DNA of 43,332 nucleotides from Opitutus sp. GAS368 (GTDB lineage Bacteria > Verrucomicrobiota > Verrucomicrobiia > Opitutales > Opitutaceae): the NCBI GenBank assembly GCA_945874455.1, contig CAMCHO010000018.1:1-43332 (forward strand), written 5' to 3'. Positions 1 through 8,324 of the stretch are shown here, piece by piece. The stretch's first letter is position 1. Each line of letters starts with the position of its first letter. Made by a program: the position numbers and the translations under genes. Below the pieces are notes generated by a model. That model was not told the origin of the DNA. It searched no databases and worked only from the letters and a program-made list of their open reading frames with translations.

Positions 1-2
1 GT

Positions 3-143
3 GTTGATCGGATCATTCCGGTGGACGTCTATGTGAGCGGGTGCCCTCCTCGTCCGGAGGCGTTGCTCGACGCTCTCATTAAATTGCAGGCCAAGATCAA
101 GACCGAGCGTTCGGCCAGCGAACTCTTCACGGCCTCTACCTGA
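3..143 (+). CDS. nuoB: NADH-quinone oxidoreductase subunit B, 3' end only
   Basis: Only the last 46 codons are inside the window; the gene begins upstream. The reading frame contains [18 protein letters not shown], the C-terminal signature of NuoB/PSST. Its cysteine is the last ligand of the terminal 4Fe-4S cluster N2, which hands electrons to quinone. In known complexes NuoB sits at the junction of the peripheral arm with NuoD, NuoH and NuoI. It is followed after 31 bp by nuoC, as expected for a nuoB-C-D order. The identification is secure because of both motif and context; nothing can be said about the missing N-terminal part. Confidence 0.93.
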   Translation, partial: VDRIIPVDVYVSGCPPRPEALLDALIKLQAKIKTERSASELFTAST

Positions 144-174
144 GTGGGCTTAGCGATCATTATTAACTATCACG

Positions 175-804
175 ATGTCCGCTTCCGTTGACGCCATCAC
201 TTCCCTCAAGGGCAAGTTCCCCTCGGTTACTGATCGGCTGAGTAGTGATTGTCCGGCGGTCAGCGTGCCGACCGGCGAGCTGATCTCGGCACTGAAGTCG
301 CTGCGCGACGAGCACGCGTTTGATTTGTTGTCCGACGTGACGGCGATCGACTGGGCTGAGGGCGCCTCCCCGCGGTTCACGGCGGTCTATCACCTCTATT
401 CCACGACGTCGCACGCGGCGATTCGCGTCGCCACGCCTTGCACGGGTGATGATGCAGCTCCGACGGTTCCGAGCGTGGTGCCGCTCTGGCCCGGTGCCAA
501 CTGGCACGAGCGCGAGGCCTACGACATGTTTGGGATCACGTTCGAGGGGCATCCTGATCTCCGGCGAATTTTGATGTGGGACGGCTATCCTTACCATCCA
601 TTGCGCAAAGAATTCCCGCTCGCCGGTATCGAGACGGTGTTGCCGGATAGTGAGGTCGCCCAGGAAACCAAGGCCAAGGTGATCCCTGCGCCGATGATGG
701 GTGGCCCGTTCGTTGCTTCCGCCGGAGAAATGAATCTCACCGACGCCGAGCCACGCGCCAAAGACGAAAGCTGGAGCGAGCGTAGCGCGAAACCCGGAGC
801 TTGA
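175..804 (+). CDS. nuoC: NADH-quinone oxidoreductase subunit C (30 kDa subunit)
   Basis: A 209-residue peripheral-arm subunit of complex I. The family signature is visible near the middle: HEREAYDMFGITFEGHPD, followed by RRILMWDGYPYHPLRKEFPL. NuoC has no redox centre; it packs against NuoD and NuoB and supports the quinone-reducing module. Here it is a separate gene rather than a NuoCD fusion as in Escherichia coli. The ATG at 175 is the first in frame and has no obvious Shine-Dalgarno sequence, as for several genes of this operon. The tail after about residue 165 is not part of the conserved core and ends in a charged segment. The next gene starts 12 bp downstream. Confidence 0.95.
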   Translation: MSASVDAITSLKGKFPSVTDRLSSDCPAVSVPTGELISALKSLRDEHAFDLLSDVTAIDWAEGASPRFTAVYHLYSTTSHAAIRVATPCTGDDAAPTVPSVVPLWPGANWHEREAYDMFGITFEGHPDLRRILMWDGYPYHPLRKEFPLAGIETVLPDSEVAQETKAKVIPAPMMGGPFVASAGEMNLTDAEPRAKDESWSERSAKPGA

Positions 805-816
805 TTTAACGACGCC

Positions 817-2049
817 ATGGCCACTGATTTTGCTTTTCCAGATAGCGCGGCGAAAGCCGCCGGCGCCGAGCAGGAGTTCGCGCCCGAGAAAATGTCCCTT
901 TCGATGGGACCGTCGCATCCGGCCACTCACGGGGTGTTGCGCCTTCAGATGGAGCTGGATGGCGAGGTGCTGACGAAGTGCGACCCGGTCGTCGGTTACC
1001 TGCACCGCGGCGACGAAAAGATCGCCGAAAATATGACTTACAATCAGTTCGTGCCCTACACGGACCGGTTGGACTACCTCGCGCCGCTCGCGAATAACAT
1101 GGCCTACGCTATCGCGGTTGAACGGCTCGCGAAATTGGAAGTGCCCGCACGTTGCCAAGCTATCCGCGTACTGACGGCGGAAATGGCGCGGGTCTCGGCC
1201 CATTTGATGGGCCTCGGTGCGTTCGGTCTTGATGTAGGTGCGTGGAGTGTACTCGTGCACTCGCTCAACCAGCGCGAGCATCTCTACAAGCTCTTCGAAG
1301 AACTCACCGGCGCGCGTTTCACGACGAGCTACACGCGCATCGGCGGAGTGAGTCGCGACATCCCGGACGGCTGGCTGACTCGCGTGATTGCGTTCTGCGA
1401 CCAATTCGAGCCCGCGCTCGAAGAAACGCTTTCGCTCCTGACGCGGAACAAGATTTTCCAGGACCGCACCGTGGGTGTGGGCATCATCTCGAGAGCGGAC
1501 GCTTTGGCCTACGGTCTCACCGGGCCCAATCTCCGCGCTTCGGGCGTCTCACTCGATCTGCGCAAGGACAAGCCTTACTCGGGCTACGAACAGTATGCGT
1601 TCGACGTGCCGGTCGGCTCGAAAGGCGACTGCTACGACCGCTACCTCTGCCGGGGCGAAGAAATGCGCCAATCCGTACGCATCATCCGTCAGGTCGTCGC
1701 GGCGTTCCCCGGTGGCGACTGGTATGCGAAGGACGCCCGCAAGATTTTCGCACCGCCCAAGGACAAAATCCTCACCTCGATGGAGGAGTTGATCCAGAAT
1801 TTTATGATCGTCACCGAGGGCCCGCAGATCCCGGCTGGCGAAGTCTATTTCGAGGCGGAGAATCCCAAGGGCGTGCTCGGTTTCTTCATCGTGAGCAAAG
1901 GCGGCGGCGTGCCGTGGCGCATGAAGATCCGCTCCCCTTCGTTCTGTAATTTGTCCATCCTCCCCAAAATTTGCGTCGGCACGATGATGTCCGATGTCGT
2001 CACGTTGCTGGGCTCGCTCGACTTCGTGATGGGCGAGTGCGACCGCTAA
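817..2049 (+). CDS. nuoD: NADH-quinone oxidoreductase subunit D (49 kDa subunit)
   Basis: A 410-residue protein, about the usual length for an unfused NuoD. The N-terminal region carries GPSHPATHGVLRLQMELDGE and YLHRGDEKIAENMTYNQFVP, followed by DRLDYLAPL. The His of the HPATHG segment and the Tyr of DYLAP correspond to the residues known to contact the quinone head group in other complexes. The C-terminus keeps the conserved tail pattern (SLDFVMGECDR). NuoD forms the quinone chamber with NuoB and evolved from the large subunit of NiFe hydrogenases. Metal-ligand cysteines of hydrogenases are absent, as expected. It lies between nuoC (12 bp gap) and nuoE (21 bp gap). Confidence 0.96.
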   Translation: MATDFAFPDSAAKAAGAEQEFAPEKMSLSMGPSHPATHGVLRLQMELDGEVLTKCDPVVGYLHRGDEKIAENMTYNQFVPYTDRLDYLAPLANNMAYAIAVERLAKLEVPARCQAIRVLTAEMARVSAHLMGLGAFGLDVGAWSVLVHSLNQREHLYKLFEELTGARFTTSYTRIGGVSRDIPDGWLTRVIAFCDQFEPALEETLSLLTRNKIFQDRTVGVGIISRADALAYGLTGPNLRASGVSLDLRKDKPYSGYEQYAFDVPVGSKGDCYDRYLCRGEEMRQSVRIIRQVVAAFPGGDWYAKDARKIFAPPKDKILTSMEELIQNFMIVTEGPQIPAGEVYFEAENPKGVLGFFIVSKGGGVPWRMKIRSPSFCNLSILPKICVGTMMSDVVTLLGSLDFVMGECDR

Positions 2050-2070
2050 GTTTTCCGCGAATCCAGCTCG

Positions 2071-2556
2071 ATGAATCTCAAGCCCGCCACTCTCCACAGC
2101 ATCGACGAGGTAATCACGCATTACCCGGTGAAGCGCAGCGCGACGCTCCCATTGCTCCACCTCATCCAAGAAGATGTCGGCTACTTGCCGCCGGAAACCT
2201 GCGAGTGGGTCGCGGCAAAATTGGAGCTCCAGCCGATCAATGTGCTGGAAGTGATCACCTTTTACCCGATGTTTCGGCAGAAGCCCATCGGTCGCCGTCA
2301 CATCAAAGTCTGTCGCACCCTCTCTTGCGCGCTCTTAGGTGGCTACAAGACCTGCGAGCAGTTCGAAAAGGAATTCAATACCCACCGCGGCGAAGTTTCG
2401 CCCGGCGGTGAGGTGACGATTGATTTCGTCGAGTGTCTCGCCAGCTGCGGTACCGCGCCCGTGGTCCTCATCGACGACGACCTCCACGAAAAGGTCGACT
2501 GCGCGAAAGCGAAACAGCTCAGCGATCAGATCAAAGCCGAGGCGAAGAAACGCTAA
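2071..2556 (+). CDS. nuoE: NADH-quinone oxidoreductase subunit E (24 kDa, 2Fe-2S)
   Basis: A 161-residue thioredoxin-fold subunit of the NADH-dehydrogenase module. Four cysteines in the family pattern bind the 2Fe-2S cluster N1a: C81 and C86 in KVCRTLSCALLGG, C122 and C126 in ECLASCGTAP. The N-terminal helical part (residues 8-70) matches the usual NuoE fold that docks on NuoF. Length and spacing are normal. The nuoF start codon follows 5 bp after the stop, so the two are probably translationally coupled. Confidence 0.95.
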   Translation: MNLKPATLHSIDEVITHYPVKRSATLPLLHLIQEDVGYLPPETCEWVAAKLELQPINVLEVITFYPMFRQKPIGRRHIKVCRTLSCALLGGYKTCEQFEKEFNTHRGEVSPGGEVTIDFVECLASCGTAPVVLIDDDLHEKVDCAKAKQLSDQIKAEAKKR

Positions 2557-2561
2557 TCATC

Positions 2562-3923
2562 ATGGCCGCTCCTGCTCAACGCCGCATTATTTTTCAGCAC
2601 ATCGACGAGCCCGGTTACTCGAACGATCTCGCCTGTTATGTCCGCAATGGCGGCTACGAAGTCCTGAAGAAATCCGTCACCCGTCCGCCCGCCGAGTTAA
2701 TCGACGAAGTGAAAAAATCTGGCCTCCGTGGTCGCGGCGGCGCCGGGTTTCCGTGCGGCGTAAAGTGGGGTCTCGTCGACCGCAAGAGCGGCAAACCCAT
2801 TTACTTGATTGTCAACGCCGACGAATCCGAGCCGGGCACATTCAAGGATCGTTACATCATGCATCAGGACCCGCATCAGTTGATCGAGGGCACGATGATC
2901 TCGTGTTTCGCGAACAATGTGAAGCAGGCTTACATTTACATCCGGGGCGAGATGCCTCATGGCGCACGCATCCTCGAGCGAGCCATTGCCGAGGCCCGCG
3001 CTGCCGGCTTCGTCGGGAAAAATATCTGCGGCACGACCTACTCGTGCGACATTTTTGTTCATCGCGGCGCCGGTGCTTACATCTGCGGCGAGGAGACCGG
3101 TCTCATCGAGTCGCTCGAAGGCAAACGCGCCAATCCGCGCATCAAGCCCCCGTATTTCCCCGCCGTCCTCGGTCTCTACCAGTGCCCGACGATCGTGAAC
3201 AACGTGGAGACCCTGTGCCATGTGAAGTACATTGCGGAGCACGGCGGTGACGCCTTCACGAAGATCGGCACGCCTAACAATACCGGTACGCGCATCTTCT
3301 GCGTCAGCGGTCACGTGCAACGCCCCGGTTATTACGAGTTCGAAGCCGGCAAGATCACGATGGGTCAGCTCCTTAATGAGGTCTGCGGCGGACCGCTCCC
3401 CGGGCGCACCTTCAAGGCCGTCATTCCCGGTGGTTCCTCCGCGAAAATTCTCCGCTTCGGCGAACGCTTCAAAGGCAAACGTAAGGTGGGTGCTGAGATG
3501 GTGGACTATGATTGGGGTGTCGATGATGTGCCGATGGATTTCGATTCCCTCGGCATGATTGGCACGATGGGCGGCTCCGGCGGCGTCATCGTAATGGACG
3601 ACACCGTTAACATGGTCGAAGCACTCGCTAACATTAACGCGTTTTACTCCCACGAGAGCTGCGGCCAGTGCACGCCGTGCCGCGAAGGCTCACTGTGGAT
3701 GAAGAAAATCACCACGCGCATGGTCCACGGTCAGGCCCGCAACGAAGATGCCGCGCTCCTCAAGAGCGTCGCCGATCAGATTCCCGGCCGCACGATTTGC
3801 GCCTTCGGCGAAGCTTGCTCGTGGCCGACCCAGAGTTTCATCGCGAAGTTCGGCGACGAGTTTAAGCAGTATCCCGAGACCAAGAAAGCCGCGAAGCCCG
3901 TCGGCGCGCACGAACTCGTCTAA
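2562..3923 (+). CDS. nuoF: NADH-quinone oxidoreductase subunit F (51 kDa, NADH/FMN site)
   Basis: A 453-residue flavoprotein that oxidises NADH through FMN and passes electrons to the 4Fe-4S cluster N3. The glycine-rich nucleotide-binding loop is at residues 57-70 (GRGGAGFPCGVKWG). The FMN-binding stretch with NADESEPGTFKDR is at 85-97. Cluster N3 ligands are C367, C370 and C373 in ESCGQCTPCREG, with C413 in TICAFGEACSW. The frame is open upstream to 2433, but that part overlaps nuoE and is low in family character. The ATG at 2562 gives the normal length and starts 5 bp after nuoE. The nuoG start follows after 16 bp. Confidence 0.96.
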   Translation: MAAPAQRRIIFQHIDEPGYSNDLACYVRNGGYEVLKKSVTRPPAELIDEVKKSGLRGRGGAGFPCGVKWGLVDRKSGKPIYLIVNADESEPGTFKDRYIMHQDPHQLIEGTMISCFANNVKQAYIYIRGEMPHGARILERAIAEARAAGFVGKNICGTTYSCDIFVHRGAGAYICGEETGLIESLEGKRANPRIKPPYFPAVLGLYQCPTIVNNVETLCHVKYIAEHGGDAFTKIGTPNNTGTRIFCVSGHVQRPGYYEFEAGKITMGQLLNEVCGGPLPGRTFKAVIPGGSSAKILRFGERFKGKRKVGAEMVDYDWGVDDVPMDFDSLGMIGTMGGSGGVIVMDDTVNMVEALANINAFYSHESCGQCTPCREGSLWMKKITTRMVHGQARNEDAALLKSVADQIPGRTICAFGEACSWPTQSFIAKFGDEFKQYPETKKAAKPVGAHELV

Positions 3924-3939
3924 CCTTTTTCCTGCTCCG

Positions 3940-5700
3940 ATGATCGCTCCGCCCAAACCCGACCTCGTCACCGTCAACATCGACGGCAAGGAGATCGCCG
4001 TGCCCAAAGGCACTAACGTCATCGAGGCCGCGCGCCTCGTAAACGTCGACGTGCCTCACTATTGCTACCACCCGAAGCTGACCATCGTGGGCAATTGCCG
4101 GATGTGTCTCATCGAAATGGGTATGCCCGCGGTCGATCCCGCTACGAAGGCACCGATCATCGACCCCGTCACCGGTAAGCCCAAGATCAACTGGATCCCG
4201 CGCCCTCAGATCGGCTGCGGTACCAACGTTTCCCCCGGTCTCCACGTCAAGACGACGTCTCCCATGGTCAAGGACGCCCGCGAGGGCGTGATGGAGTTTC
4301 TCCTGATCAATCATCCGCTCGACTGCCCGATCTGCGATCAGGCCGGCGAGTGCAAACTCCAGGAGCAATCCACCGGCTACGGCCGCGGCTACTCGCGTTT
4401 TGTCGAACAGAAAAATGTGAAACCGAAGCGCACCCAGCTTGGGCCGCGCGTCACCCTCGACGACGAGCGCTGCATCCTCTGCTCGCGCTGCATTCGGTTC
4501 TCCAAGGAAATTGCGAAGGACGACGTCCTCGGCTTTGTCGACCGCGGCAGCTATTCGACGCTCACGTGTTTCCCCGGCAAGCAGCTCGCCAATAACTACT
4601 CGCTCAACACCGTCGACATCTGCCCCGTCGGTGCCCTCACGAGCACTGATTTCCGTTTCAAGATGCGCGTCTGGTTTCTCAAGCAGACCAACAGCATCGA
4701 CACCGAGACGTCCGTCGGCGCCAACACCGTCGTGTGGTCACGCGAAGGCCAAATCTACCGGCTTACGCCGCGTCGCAACGACGACGTCAATGATACCTGG
4801 ATGCCCGACTCCGGTCGCGAGCTCTTCAAATCAGTGATGTCGGCTGACCGTCTCGCCGCGACCACCCACCTCGATGCCCGCGTGGCTCAAGCGGCCGAAC
4901 TGTTCAACCTCAACGCGTCTGCCGGCTCCATCGCCGTCGTCGGCTCCGGCCGCAGTTCCGTCGAAGAACAATTCCTCACGAAGAAACTCGCCGCCGCGCT
5001 CAAGGCCTCGACCCAGCTCGTCAGCCGCGTAGGGCAGGGGGATCAGCTCCTGATCTCCGCCGACCGCAACCCCAATGTCCGCGGTGCCCTCGTGACCGGT
5101 CTCATCTCAAAACTACCGAAGATTGGCGACGCACCCGCCGCGTCGCGTTCCGCCAATGGAGATGCCGCCGTGCCGATCCGCACCGGCGGGCTCACCGACC
5201 TCGCCGCGTCGATCGACGCCGGCAAAGTCAAGGTTGTCGTCTCGATCGGCGAAGACCTCGTCGCCGCCGGCCTCACGGCCGCGCAGCTCGCGAAAGTCTC
5301 CGTGGTTTACCTCGGCACGCATGCCAACACCTCGAGCGCAGCCGCGAAGATTGTTTTTCCGACGCTCTCTGTTTTCGAGAAGAACGGCACGTTCGTGAAC
5401 CAGCAATTCCGCCTCCAGAAGTTCGCCAAAGCTGTCCCCGGCCCGCAGGGCGCGACCGACGATTTGATCGTCCTCGCCAAACTCACGGCGGCTGCTTCCT
5501 CCGCTGCGATGGCCTCCGATCTCGGTTCGCTCTGGAAACTGATCTCCGCCGAGGTCCCGGCATTCGCGACGACGTCTTACGCCCAGCTCCCCGAGACTGG
5601 TATCCTCATTGATGCTACGCCGTTCGCGGCGTTGCCGTTTGTCGAAGGGGAAACACTCCACTACAAGCCCGCCGCGCCGGCTGTTGCCCTCACCCCCTAA
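3940..5700 (+). CDS. nuoG: NADH-quinone oxidoreductase subunit G (75 kDa), short form lacking N7 ligands
   Basis: A 586-residue iron-sulfur subunit. The N-terminal ferredoxin domain has C42, C53, C56 and C93 for a 2Fe-2S cluster (N1b). The His-Cys3 set H125, C129, C132, C138 fits cluster N5. C178, C181, C184 and C228 fit cluster N4. At the start of the molybdopterin-type domain (about 250-292) the N7 ligand positions read SIDTETSVGAN and WMPDSGR, so all expected cysteines are replaced. The molybdopterin-like domain is much shorter than in E. coli NuoG (about 900 residues in total). The start at 3940 was chosen because the ferredoxin domain begins there; the open frame upstream overlaps nuoF. 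Confidence 0.94.
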   Translation: MIAPPKPDLVTVNIDGKEIAVPKGTNVIEAARLVNVDVPHYCYHPKLTIVGNCRMCLIEMGMPAVDPATKAPIIDPVTGKPKINWIPRPQIGCGTNVSPGLHVKTTSPMVKDAREGVMEFLLINHPLDCPICDQAGECKLQEQSTGYGRGYSRFVEQKNVKPKRTQLGPRVTLDDERCILCSRCIRFSKEIAKDDVLGFVDRGSYSTLTCFPGKQLANNYSLNTVDICPVGALTSTDFRFKMRVWFLKQTNSIDTETSVGANTVVWSREGQIYRLTPRRNDDVNDTWMPDSGRELFKSVMSADRLAATTHLDARVAQAAELFNLNASAGSIAVVGSGRSSVEEQFLTKKLAAALKASTQLVSRVGQGDQLLISADRNPNVRGALVTGLISKLPKIGDAPAASRSANGDAAVPIRTGGLTDLAASIDAGKVKVVVSIGEDLVAAGLTAAQLAKVSVVYLGTHANTSSAAAKIVFPTLSVFEKNGTFVNQQFRLQKFAKAVPGPQGATDDLIVLAKLTAAASSAAMASDLGSLWKLISAEVPAFATTSYAQLPETGILIDATPFAALPFVEGETLHYKPAAPAVALTP

Positions 5701-5724
5701 CACCCCGACTCCCTCCCTCGCACT

Positions 5725-5955
5725 ATGAGCCGTTCCACTCCCATTTTAGCTCTCGGCCTTGGCTTTATCTTCGGGGGCGTTGCCTTCTTCGTGATGGCTC
5801 GGCGCCTCGGGCAGGCTGCCGCCAAGTCTGCGCCCAAACGCAAATCCGATGAACGCGCCCACCTGATCGATCAAAAGAACAACGCCAAGCTCAGCCTCGG
5901 CGGCGGAATTCTCGCTGGCTTTGGGGCGCTGCTGGTTGCCGTTTCCTTCATCTGA
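5725..5955 (+). CDS. small two-helix membrane protein inside the nuo operon
   Basis: A 76-residue protein I do not recognise as any of the fourteen core Nuo subunits. It has two hydrophobic segments, about residues 7-25 (LALGLGFIFGGVAFFVMA) and 55-75, joined by a basic, polar loop rich in Lys and Arg (residues 26-52). This suggests a hairpin with the loop on the cytoplasmic side. It sits between nuoG (24 bp gap) and nuoH (9 bp gap), exactly where the peripheral-arm genes end and the membrane-arm genes begin. The placement and tight spacing argue that it is translated with the complex. An accessory subunit or assembly factor is an inference from position only. Confidence 0.75.
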   Translation: MSRSTPILALGLGFIFGGVAFFVMARRLGQAAAKSAPKRKSDERAHLIDQKNNAKLSLGGGILAGFGALLVAVSFI

Positions 5956-5964
5956 GGTTCCGAA

Positions 5965-7125
5965 ATGTTCGATTTCTTTTTCCAGCTTCATCCGGTAATC
6001 CAAGGCCTCGCGAAGGGGCTCGCTGTGATTATGGTGATTTTCCCGATTGCCGGCGCGTGCTCGATGGCTGAGCGGAAAGTCGCCGCGTGGATCCAGGATC
6101 GTCCCGGCCCCAATCGAGCCATCGTGCCGTGGGTGGCGTGGATTCCCTTCTTCGGGAAATTCCTCCAACGGCTCGGTATCTTCCACGTGATGGCTGACGG
6201 CGGTAAAATGCTTTTCAAGGAAGACTCGCTGCCGGGCCACGTGAACAAGTTCTACTTCATCCTCGCGCCCATCGTCGCGATGATCCCCGCGCTCACGACG
6301 GTGACCGCCGTTCCCTTCGGTGCCTACTTCGACAGCGCGGGCAAGGTCATCACGCTCGGCCTCGCGCCGCTCGATATCGGCATGTTAGCCGTCTTCGCAG
6401 TCTCCTCGCTCGGCGTCTACTCCGCCATTCTCGCCGGTTGGGCGTCCAACTCGAAGTATCCTTTCCTCGGCAGCGTGCGCGCTTCCGCACAGCTCATCTC
6501 CTACGAACTCTCGATGACGCTCGCCGTTTTGCCCGTCTTCCTTTGGGTCAACGCCCCTGGTCTCCCGGGCACGATGAGCTTCGGTCGCGTCGTGGAATTC
6601 CAAAGCCAGCCCGGTTTCCTAGGCGGTATGTGGTTTGGTTTCTTGATGCCGCTCTCGGCGTTTATCTTCCTCGTCGCCCTCTTTGCCGAAACTAACCGCC
6701 AGCCCTTTGACACCGTCGAGTCTGAGTCAGATCTCGTCGGCAGCTTCCATACGGAATACGGCGCCTTCAAGTGGGGCCTGTTTTTCGTCGCCGAGTATTC
6801 CCACATGATCGTGGGGTCCGGAGTGTTCATGCTCCTCTTTGGCGGCGGCTGGAATCCCCTCCCGTGGGTCTCGCTCGCAATGGCCGTCGACTGGCTCGGC
6901 GCGATTCTCCCGTTCGCCCACGCCCCGCTCTTCGTCGGCGTGCTCTCGATTGCTATCTTCCTCGGCAAAACCCTCGCGATGATCTTCTTCTTCATGTGGG
7001 TGCGTTGGACCCTGCCGCGTTTCCGCTACGACCAAGTCATGAAGATCGGCTGGCAGAAGATGCTCCCGCTCTCAATTGCCAACCTTCTCTTCTACGCGAT
7101 CGCGATCGCCGTCCTTCAAAAGTAA
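5965..7125 (+). CDS. nuoH: NADH-quinone oxidoreductase subunit H
   Basis: A 386-residue polytopic membrane subunit, somewhat longer than the roughly 325 residues of E. coli NuoH. It carries the family signatures AERKVAAWIQDRPGPNRA near residue 33 and NRQPFDTVESESDLVGSFHT near residue 245, followed by EYGAFKWGLFFVAEY. NuoH closes the quinone tunnel from the membrane side and links the peripheral arm to the proton-pumping subunits; the acidic residues in the second signature belong to that linkage. The N-terminus FDFFFQLHPVIQGLAKGL starts the first membrane helix. nuoI follows after 18 bp. Confidence 0.95.
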   Translation: MFDFFFQLHPVIQGLAKGLAVIMVIFPIAGACSMAERKVAAWIQDRPGPNRAIVPWVAWIPFFGKFLQRLGIFHVMADGGKMLFKEDSLPGHVNKFYFILAPIVAMIPALTTVTAVPFGAYFDSAGKVITLGLAPLDIGMLAVFAVSSLGVYSAILAGWASNSKYPFLGSVRASAQLISYELSMTLAVLPVFLWVNAPGLPGTMSFGRVVEFQSQPGFLGGMWFGFLMPLSAFIFLVALFAETNRQPFDTVESESDLVGSFHTEYGAFKWGLFFVAEYSHMIVGSGVFMLLFGGGWNPLPWVSLAMAVDWLGAILPFAHAPLFVGVLSIAIFLGKTLAMIFFFMWVRWTLPRFRYDQVMKIGWQKMLPLSIANLLFYAIAIAVLQK

Positions 7126-7143
7126 CCCTCCTCGCACCGCGCC

Positions 7144-7686
7144 ATGGCCGTCATCACTGTAGAACGCAAGCCGCTCACCTTCCTCGAGCGCACCTACCTC
7201 CCGCAAATCGCGGGTGGCTTGGCTACGACCTTCAAGCATCTCATCGCGCCAAAGAAGACGCTCGAGTATCCTGAACAACGCCCCGCCATTCCTCCCGGCT
7301 ACCGCGGCGTGCCGACACTTGTGCGCGACCCGAACGGCCGCGAAAAATGTGTTTCTTGCCAACTCTGCGAATTCGTCTGCCCGCCCAAAGCGATCCGCAT
7401 CACGCCCGGCGAAATCTCCGCCGACCAGACTGACCGCGCGCACGTCGAGAAAGCCCCGCAGGCCTTTGACATCGACATGCTCCGCTGCATTTACTGCGGG
7501 CTCTGCCAAGAAGTCTGCCCGGAAGAAGCGATCTTTCTCCAAAACCAGTACTCGATGTCCGGCTACACCCGCGCCGAGATGGTTAACCACAAAGACAAAC
7601 TCTACGAACTCGGCGGGACGCTCCCTGACCAGCACTACAAGTGGGACCAAAAGAAAAACGCCCAAGACCACGGCAACGCCCACTGA
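7144..7686 (+). CDS. nuoI: NADH-quinone oxidoreductase subunit I (8Fe ferredoxin type)
   Basis: A 180-residue ferredoxin-like subunit with two 4Fe-4S motifs: C69, C72, C75, C79 in KCVSCQLCEFVCPP and C115, C118, C121, C125 in RCIYCGLCQEVCPEEAI. These form clusters N6a and N6b, which relay electrons from NuoG to NuoB. The amphipathic N-terminal stretch (residues 8-35) fits the helix that lies on the membrane. The C-terminal tail after about residue 150 is polar. The gene is followed by a 122-bp gap with heptamer repeats, the first long gap in the operon. Confidence 0.95.
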   Translation: MAVITVERKPLTFLERTYLPQIAGGLATTFKHLIAPKKTLEYPEQRPAIPPGYRGVPTLVRDPNGREKCVSCQLCEFVCPPKAIRITPGEISADQTDRAHVEKAPQAFDIDMLRCIYCGLCQEVCPEEAIFLQNQYSMSGYTRAEMVNHKDKLYELGGTLPDQHYKWDQKKNAQDHGNAH

Positions 7687-7699
7687 TGAACACGAAAAG

Positions 7700-7805
7700 T
7701 AGCGACCAAAGCGCGGCGTGTAGCGAGCAGGGTGGCCCCACCGCCTCGCGCAGTCTCCGCACGTCAACGACTCGCTACCTGCTACTCGCCACTCGCCACT
7801 GATCA
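7700..7805. repeat. heptameric CTCGCYA repeat cluster between nuoI and nuoJ
   Basis: From 7771 the sequence can be cut into consecutive heptamers: ctcgcta, cctgcta, ctcgcca, ctcgcca, ctgatca (7771-7805). The complementary heptamer tagcgag lies at 7721-7727, with a degenerate copy near 7700, so the array also has inverted-repeat character. The repeats end just before the nuoJ start codon at 7809. This resembles short tandem heptamer families seen in other bacterial genomes. Whether this copy is part of a genome-wide family cannot be judged from one window. Confidence 0.55.
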
Positions 7806-7808
7806 GCC

Positions 7809-8324
7809 ATGGCCAACTTCCTCTTCTACGCCTTCGCTTTCTTCACTGTCGCCACTGCGGCCGGTGTCGTCGCGAGTAAAAACGCCGTCAATGCTGCAAT
7901 GTGCCTGTTGCTCTCGCTCGTCGGCGTCGCCGGTCTCTTCGTGGCGCTCAACGCCTACCTCCTCGCGTTTTTGCTGCTCCTCGTTTATGCGGGCGCCATC
8001 GTCGCACTCTTCCTCTTCATCGTGATGCTCCTCGATATGAAGGAAACCGAATCACGCGGCTTCGGGAAACTTTCCCTCGCCGCCATTATCCTCGCCGCCG
8101 GCCTCCTTGTCACCGGCCTGAGCACTCTGGTGACGCGTGGCCATCTCGACACCGGCAATCCTGCGCTCACGCCCGCACTCGGCACCGATATCAAGCTCTA
8201 CTCGTACCAGCTCTTCACCACCTATCTTCTGCCCGTGCAGGTCATGGGATTCCTCCTCCTCATCGCTATGCTCGGGGTAATCGTCCTCAGCAAACGCTGG
8301 GAAGGCTCCGACGACGTCACATGA
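7809..8324 (+). CDS. nuoJ: NADH-quinone oxidoreductase subunit J
   Basis: A 171-residue membrane subunit with five predicted hydrophobic stretches. The first ([20 protein letters not shown]) and the [20 protein letters not shown] segment are typical of NuoJ. The third helix region, [20 protein letters not shown], contains the glycine-containing turn where the known pi-bulge helix of NuoJ lies. NuoJ sits between NuoH and the antiporter-like subunits and is thought to couple quinone chemistry to pumping. Its stop codon overlaps the nuoK start in an ATGA tetranucleotide (8321-8324), so the two are likely translationally coupled. Confidence 0.94.
   Translation: MANFLFYAFAFFTVATAAGVVASKNAVNAAMCLLLSLVGVAGLFVALNAYLLAFLLLLVYAGAIVALFLFIVMLLDMKETESRGFGKLSLAAIILAAGLLVTGLSTLVTRGHLDTGNPALTPALGTDIKLYSYQLFTTYLLPVQVMGFLLLIAMLGVIVLSKRWEGSDDVT

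Noticed and set aside
2433-2561. A longer N-terminus for NuoF
   Set aside because: The extra 43 codons overlap nuoE in another frame and have no NuoF character.
3748-3939. A longer N-terminus for NuoG
   Set aside because: The extra 64 codons lie inside nuoF and are low-complexity Ser/Arg/Pro; the ferredoxin domain starts right after 3940.
7771-7805. The heptamer array as a CRISPR array
   Set aside because: Units are 7 bp without spacers; no cas genes are present and no other direct-repeat/spacer pattern was seen in the window.
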